Positions 54,493 through 58,850 of a stretch of 58,850 bases of DNA are shown piece after piece (within the stretch, counting starts at the first letter, position 1; each line of letters starts with the position of its first letter). Source of the DNA: WGAL01 sp964570865 (lineage in GTDB: Bacteria; Bacteroidota; Ignavibacteria; Ignavibacteriales; Melioribacteraceae); contig CAZMZM010000008.1 in NCBI GenBank assembly GCA_964570865.1, positions 1 to 58,850 on the forward strand. Direction: 5' to 3'. The notes beneath the pieces were generated by a model. The model searched no databases. It was not told the DNA's origin and saw only the letters and a program-made list of their open reading frames with translations. Made by a program: the position numbers and the translations under genes.

Positions 54493-56826
54493 ATGCCGAA
54501 TAACCTTGTAATTGTAGAGTCGCCTGCAAAGGCAAAAACGATAGAAAAATTTTTAGGAAAAGATTTTCATGTTCAGTCCAGTTACGGACATATACGCGAC
54601 TTGGAAAAGAAGAACAACGGAGTTGACGTAAACAACAACTTCGAGCCGAAATATATTATCTCGCCCGATAAAAAAAGCGTGGTAGCCGAACTAAAAAAGT
54701 TAGCTAAAAAAGCTGATACCGTTTGGCTGGCATCTGACGAGGATCGCGAAGGAGAAGCAATTTCATGGCATCTTAAAGAAGCTTTAAAGCTTCCGGATAA
54801 AAAAACAAGACGAATTGTATTTCATGAAATCACAAAGGATGCTATTTTAAACGCCATTAAAAATCCCCGTTCGATAGATGAACACTTGGTAAAGGCACAG
54901 CAAGCCCGCCGCATTTTGGATAGACTGGTAGGTTTTGAAATTTCGCCGATTCTTTGGCGCAAAGTTCGCCCCAAACTTTCGGCAGGCAGGGTACAATCGG
55001 TTGCAGTCAGGTTAATTGTTGATCGCGAGCGTGAAATTGATGCGTTTACTCCAACATCCAAATTCCGTGTTGTAGCTGATTTTATTACTCAAAATAACGA
55101 TGGTAAAATTGTAAAAGCCGAACTAAACGAACGTTTTGATAACGGGAAAGAAGCACTTGAGTTTTTAGAGAAATGTAAATCGGCTGAATATGTTATTAAT
55201 TCCGTTGAAAAAAAACCGGCAAAGAAAAATCCGGCACCCCCTTTTACTACCTCAACTCTGCAGCAGGAAGCGGCGCGAAAGCTAAGATTTTCAGTAGCTA
55301 AAACAATGATGATTGCTCAAAAACTTTACGAAGCCGGTAAAATAACATACATGCGTACCGACTCGGTTAACCTATCCGAACTTGCAATTAACACTGCAAA
55401 AGAAACAATCACAAAAGAATTCGGGGCGGAATATTCTCATCCTCGACAATTTAAGACAAAATCCAAAACCGCCCAGGAAGCTCATGAAGCGATACGCCCT
55501 ACCTATATTAACAAACGTACGGTAGGTGGAACGGCTGACGAAAAAGCCCTTTACGATTTAATATGGAAAAGAACAGTTGCCTCCCAAATGACGGAAGCAA
55601 AATTGGAAAGAACTACCGTAAAAATTAAATTAAATAACGACCCGAGATTTTTTACCGCAAAAGGGGAAGTAATATTATTTGACGGATTTCTTAAAGTTTA
55701 TATGGAATCGACAGATGACGACCAACCTTCCGAAGAAGAAGCAACTCTTCTCCCGCCTTTGCAGGAAGGGGAGAAACTCCTTATTAAGAAAGCGGAAGCT
55801 GTTGAGCGTTACACAAGACCTCCGGCGCGATACACTGAAGCCTCCCTGGTAAAAAAACTGGAGGAACTTGGAATCGGCAGACCATCAACTTACGCACCGA
55901 CAATCAGTACAATCCAAAAACGGGGTTATGTCGAAAAAGGAGAAAGAGAAGGAATCGAAAGAAAATACTCCCGCATGGTTTTGGAAAACGGCGAGATAAT
56001 AAGTGAAAACCTTACGGAAATTAGCGGAGCCGATAAAGGAAAACTATTCCCGACAGATATTGGAATATTAGTAACCGATTTCCTAAAACAGTACTTCCCG
56101 AAAATTTTGGATTATAAGTTTACGGCAAAAGTGGAAGATGAACTTGATGACATTGCCAGAGGAGAATTGGCGTGGGAGAAAATGCTGAAAATGTTTTACG
56201 AACCTTTTCACGAAACAGTGGAAGAAACATTGGAAAAGAGCGATCGCGTTTCCGGAGAGCGTATTCTCGGCACTGATCCGAAAACGGGGAAACAAGTTTC
56301 TGTTAGAATGGCGCGTTACGGAGCAGTTGCACAGCTTACCGATTTAAACGACGAGGAAGCTAAACCGGAATATGCCGCTTTACGAAACGGACAAAAACTT
56401 GAAAGTATCACGCTCGAAGAAGCATTGGAACTCTTCAAACTTCCGCGCGAAGTAGGAGAATACGAAGAGGAAAAAGTTATTGCGGCTATCGGAAGATTTG
56501 GACCTTACGTAAAACATAAAAGTAAATTTTATTCACTCGGAAAATTGTACGACCCTCACACAATCACGATTGATGAAGCAATTGAAGTTATTAACGCCAA
56601 ACGTAAAGCCGACGCTGAAAAATTAATCAAGACATTTGAAGAAGACCCTGAATTACAAGTGTTAAACGGCCGCTGGGGACCTTATGTAAAAAAGGGGAAA
56701 TCCAACTACAAAATTCCCAAGGGAACCGATGCAAAAGAATTATCTTATGAAGATTGTTTGAACATTATTAAGGAAAGCGAATCTAAACCTAAAACCAAGC
56801 GACCTACAAGAAGAAAGAAAAAATAG
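54493..56826 (+). CDS. topA: DNA topoisomerase I
   Basis: 778 residues from ATG 54493; the in-frame TTG at 54460 would add eleven non-conserved residues. Type IA enzyme relaxing negative supercoils. Toprim: IVESPAKAKTIEKFLG and LASDEDREGEAISWHL. Catalytic tyrosine Y286 in ITYMRTDSVNLS. The zinc-finger tail of enterobacterial TopA is replaced by Topo_C repeats (GRFGPYVKH, GRWGPYVKKG) and a lysine-rich end (KRPTRRKKK). The stop TAG is directly followed by the next ATG, so an operon with the cyclo-ligase is likely. Confidence 0.95.
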   Translation: MPNNLVIVESPAKAKTIEKFLGKDFHVQSSYGHIRDLEKKNNGVDVNNNFEPKYIISPDKKSVVAELKKLAKKADTVWLASDEDREGEAISWHLKEALKLPDKKTRRIVFHEITKDAILNAIKNPRSIDEHLVKAQQARRILDRLVGFEISPILWRKVRPKLSAGRVQSVAVRLIVDREREIDAFTPTSKFRVVADFITQNNDGKIVKAELNERFDNGKEALEFLEKCKSAEYVINSVEKKPAKKNPAPPFTTSTLQQEAARKLRFSVAKTMMIAQKLYEAGKITYMRTDSVNLSELAINTAKETITKEFGAEYSHPRQFKTKSKTAQEAHEAIRPTYINKRTVGGTADEKALYDLIWKRTVASQMTEAKLERTTVKIKLNNDPRFFTAKGEVILFDGFLKVYMESTDDDQPSEEEATLLPPLQEGEKLLIKKAEAVERYTRPPARYTEASLVKKLEELGIGRPSTYAPTISTIQKRGYVEKGEREGIERKYSRMVLENGEIISENLTEISGADKGKLFPTDIGILVTDFLKQYFPKILDYKFTAKVEDELDDIARGELAWEKMLKMFYEPFHETVEETLEKSDRVSGERILGTDPKTGKQVSVRMARYGAVAQLTDLNDEEAKPEYAALRNGQKLESITLEEALELFKLPREVGEYEEEKVIAAIGRFGPYVKHKSKFYSLGKLYDPHTITIDEAIEVINAKRKADAEKLIKTFEEDPELQVLNGRWGPYVKKGKSNYKIPKGTDAKELSYEDCLNIIKESESKPKTKRPTRRKKK

Positions 56827-57423
56827 ATGAAAGAGATCATCCCCAAAACCGAAGCGCGTAAGTTTGTTTATGAACGCCGTAAAGCCATAAGCGAACGAGA
56901 AGTCAGAAGAAAATCGCTAATGATTTCCGAAAATCTCCGTCTGCTTGATGAAGTGCTTTCAGCAAAAAACATACTTTTTTACGCATCGGAAATTAAAGGG
57001 GATATTTATACCAAAGGCATGATTGACTTACTAATCGGGATGGGAAAAGTAATTTCACTTCCTAAACTTCATAAATCTCAATCCGGATTTTTCCGTGGAG
57101 TTTTTCTCGGTTGGGAGAAAACAGATGTTGGAGAAGAAGGCTTTATTGAATCCACCGTAGCCGTTGATGATAATTTTGACGACATCGATTTAATTATTGT
57201 TCCCTCGGTTGCGGTTTCGCTTGACGGCAGAAGAATCGGAATAGGGAAGGAATATTACTCCAATCTAATTTCCAAAACTTTGGCACCCAGGATTGTCCTT
57301 GCGTTTGAATTTCAGGTTTTTAACAAAATAGAGACCACGCAAAAAGAATTTAACGTTTCAAAAATTATTACCGAAAGAAGAATTATTCCTTTGAAATATT
57401 CCGACAACTATGCAAAAATTTGA
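56827..57423 (+). CDS. 5-formyltetrahydrofolate cyclo-ligase family protein
   Basis: 198 residues, full length for the family, which converts 5-formyl-THF to methenyl-THF with ATP. The start is directly adjacent to the topA stop. Expected fragments are present (ILFYASEIKGDIYTKGM, DLIIVPSVAVSLDGRRIGIG). However, the usual G-x-G-K-G-Y-Y-D loop is GIGKEYYS (138-145), with E142 and S145 replacing the Gly and Asp. Activity may be altered, or the protein is a divergent family member. Confidence 0.78.
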   Translation: MKEIIPKTEARKFVYERRKAISEREVRRKSLMISENLRLLDEVLSAKNILFYASEIKGDIYTKGMIDLLIGMGKVISLPKLHKSQSGFFRGVFLGWEKTDVGEEGFIESTVAVDDNFDDIDLIIVPSVAVSLDGRRIGIGKEYYSNLISKTLAPRIVLAFEFQVFNKIETTQKEFNVSKIITERRIIPLKYSDNYAKI

Positions 57424-57904
57424 TAAGATAACCGCATTTTCATTTTTGTTTATCGGGCTGTTTTTACTTATGCCCTTTTTGGGTATTTGGGAACCGGAAA
57501 GTTATTTAATACCGGGAATAATAATAACGATAACGGGATTTGTAATTTCGTTCTATTATTTTGGAAAATCCCGTTTGTTTATGCTCTCATCGGGTGTCGG
57601 ACTCTTTTTTTCGGGAATCGCAATGGTGGTTAATGCCTCTGTAATAATTCGCCATTACCATTTTTTCCTCTCATTCTCTTTCTTCTTTGTTTTAACGGTA
57701 ATATTCTTTTTGCTTTTTTTTGAAGATAACTTTCATAAACTCTACTTGATTTTTGCACTTATTACTCCTGTTACAGGTTGGATGCTCCTTTCAATTCTTC
57801 CGTCCGAGTTTGTTTACACATTAAGCATTTCAATCCAAAACACTTTGGTGTTATCTCCCTTCTTATTAATATTTGCAGGCTATTTACTACTGAAAAATCC
57901 ATAA
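57410..57904 (+). CDS. Multi-pass membrane protein of unknown function
   Basis: 164 residues with five or six hydrophobic helices (GLFLLMPFLGIW, GIIITITGFVISF, SSGVGLFFSGIAMVV, FFFVLTVIFFLLFF, LYLIFALITPVTGWMLL, LVLSPFLLIFAGYLLL). No signal or conserved polar motif. It overlaps the cyclo-ligase gene by 14 bases, so it is the third gene of the topA operon. A role cannot be assigned. Confidence 0.65.
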   Translation: MQKFDKITAFSFLFIGLFLLMPFLGIWEPESYLIPGIIITITGFVISFYYFGKSRLFMLSSGVGLFFSGIAMVVNASVIIRHYHFFLSFSFFFVLTVIFFLLFFEDNFHKLYLIFALITPVTGWMLLSILPSEFVYTLSISIQNTLVLSPFLLIFAGYLLLKNP

Positions 57905-57911
57905 CATTATC

Positions 57912-57946
57912 GAGAATGGAAAATTGAGAATTGAGAATGGAGAATG
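57912..57946 (+). repeat. Short degenerate GAGAAT repeats
   Basis: Five tandem imperfect copies of a 6-8 base unit (GAGAATGG, AAAATT, GAGAATT, GAGAATGG, AGAATG). A similar GTGAAT motif lies after uvrA (about 54242-54258). Such AATGGAGAAT runs are common in intergenic spots of FCB genomes. No function known. Confidence 0.45.
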
Positions 57947-58053
57947 AAATGTAGTTCGTTCCTTGCCGGAAGGGGGAAAGATAATTTTACGCTAATCTAT
58001 TTTCTTTGAAAAAATTTTCAGGGGGTAAATCAACTCGAAAACACTAAACCATT

Positions 58054-58587
58054 TTAACCGTTATTTTTCTCCGACACTTTTTTATCTATTTTTTTGCTGT
58101 TTAATATCCTGAAAAATATTACAAGCGATAGAAAAAGTACTCCGAAATAAACCGTAAGATAAACCCAGAAATTATGCCCCAAAATAATATTCGCATCGAG
58201 ATTAACATCAATAATGTGTTGTGAAATAAAAATAAGGAAAAAATTAGTGATAATTCCTAACCAATAAACAAAAGCCGAAAGCAATCCGATAGTACTTTCC
58301 CGCCGTTCAGGTGCAAGCCAATAACGCCGATTCGGAATGTTAATAAAATCATCGGAGCCTTTCCTCAGTAACCAATCGGACACCATAATTACTACAATCA
58401 TAAAAACTACAATTCCTATCTGCAGTAGAGCCGAGTTCAACTTCCCCGTGAAATTATCCGGAAGTCCATCGAAATTAAAATGAATTGCAACTTTGTACGG
58501 CAACTGACCGTAATAATATAATTGCTGCACAATTGAAAGCAAAAGAGTGCCAAGCAAAAGCGACTTCATAATTCTTTTTAGCATCAT
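58054..58587 (-). CDS. DUF1648/SdpI-like membrane protein
   Basis: 177 residues, four transmembrane helices. The loop LPYKVAIHFNFDGLPDNFTG matches the L-P-x-x-[VI]-x-x-H-[FW]-x-x-x-G-x-P-[DN] signature of DUF1648/SdpI-like proteins. In Bacillus, SdpI acts as an immunity and signalling membrane protein; others have no known function. ATG 58584 is an alternative start. Single leftward gene. Confidence 0.72.
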   Translation of the reverse strand: MMLKRIMKSLLLGTLLLSIVQQLYYYGQLPYKVAIHFNFDGLPDNFTGKLNSALLQIGIVVFMIVVIMVSDWLLRKGSDDFINIPNRRYWLAPERRESTIGLLSAFVYWLGIITNFFLIFISQHIIDVNLDANIILGHNFWVYLTVYFGVLFLSLVIFFRILNSKKIDKKVSEKNNG

Positions 58588-58706
58588 TTCACTTAATATT
58601 TATAGAATAAATTAACCTTAATAATGAAAATTAGTAACCAAATTATACGGAAAATAAAATTCACCTAAAAAGTTAATAAAAAAACAAAAAAAACAGATGA
58701 ATTTTC

Positions 58707-58737
58707 TTGTATCAAATTAAAACGTTTCGTATTTTTG
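58707..58737 (+). promoter_or_regulatory. Bacteroidota-like promoter of tRNA-Lys
   Basis: TTG (58707-58709), 20 bases, then TATTTTTG (58730-58737), matching TAnnTTTG. The tRNA starts about 35 bases downstream. The TTG/TAnnTTTG form is that of Bacteroidota housekeeping promoters. Confidence 0.55.
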
Positions 58738-58772
58738 GAATCCTTTTAGTTCTTTATGAACATAAAACGGAT

Positions 58773-58844
58773 GGGCGCGTAGCTCAGCGGTAGAGCATCT
58801 GCCTTTTAAGCAGAGGGTCGGTGGTTCGAGACCACCCGCGCTCA
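58773..58844 (+). tRNA. tRNA-Lys (TTT)
   Basis: 72 bases. GGGCGCG pairs with CGCGCTC in the acceptor stem (one G-T pair). D arm GCTC...GAGC; anticodon stem TCTGC/GCAGA with loop CTTTTAA and anticodon TTT at 58805-58807; T arm GGTGG TTCGAGA CCACC. Discriminator base A; the sequence continues CA, so CCA is not encoded. Confidence 0.97.
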
Positions 58845-58850
58845 CAATGA

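Overview
The window looks like chromosome from a member of the Ignavibacteria / Bacteroidota-Chlorobi (FCB) group. The DNA is AT-rich. Several secreted proteins end in type IX secretion (T9SS) type A sorting tails (YPNPFN followed by a short beta domain ending in KK-x-I-x-x-K). The tRNA promoter has the Bacteroidota-like TTG / TAnnTTTG form, and the cell carries an Na+-NQR respiratory complex. No ribosomal RNA, insertion sequence, prophage or CRISPR array was seen.

Layout. (1) 1-17269 is a sugar-catabolic locus around a divergent control region (10667-10871). Leftward runs a tightly packed operon: AgaS-type sugar isomerase, tagatose-bisphosphate aldolase KbaZ-type subunit, EamA transporter, PfkB kinase, KbaY-type aldolase, then three exported proteins (beta-helix protein, DUF4832-type protein, and a duplicated carbohydrate-binding-like protein that runs off the left edge). 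Rightward run a DeoR-family regulator, a clan GH-D glycosidase, a NahK-like sugar kinase, an SSS symporter and a 49-residue membrane peptide. Together they suggest uptake and breakdown of a galactosamine- or galactose-type sugar through tagatose 1,6-bisphosphate. (2) 17498-26174 holds two large surface proteins (a BNR beta-propeller with a T9SS tail and an 1822-residue lamin-tail/CARDB repeat protein) separated by a decayed T9SS-tailed gene. (3) 26247-39042 is mixed: TetR regulator, a chimeric pseudogene, TrmB, a BtpA-family protein, a tricorn-type protease, a lipoprotein, a TatD-radical SAM fusion, AmmeMemoRadiSam proteins B and A, a broken Ca2+/Na+ antiporter, a DUF4905-like protein and tryptophanase. 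(4) 39175-48645 holds a DEAD-box helicase and a complete Na+-NQR set: nqrABCDEF, a CBS protein, the flavin transferase apbE and an NqrM-like maturation protein. (5) 48906-58850 carries a lipoprotein, an enoyl-CoA hydratase-like protein, an orphan protein, UvrA, topoisomerase I, 5-formyl-THF cyclo-ligase, two membrane proteins and tRNA-Lys.

Most genes are ordinary for this lineage. The parts most worth a second look are the AgaR-like divergent locus with two helically phased CTTTCGTTT sites and no visible deacetylase, a 39-bp mobile palindrome inserted in frame in a T9SS tail, the TatD-radical SAM fusion beside AmmeMemo genes, the small peptide coupled to the symporter, and the altered zinc and substrate motifs in UvrA and the cyclo-ligase.
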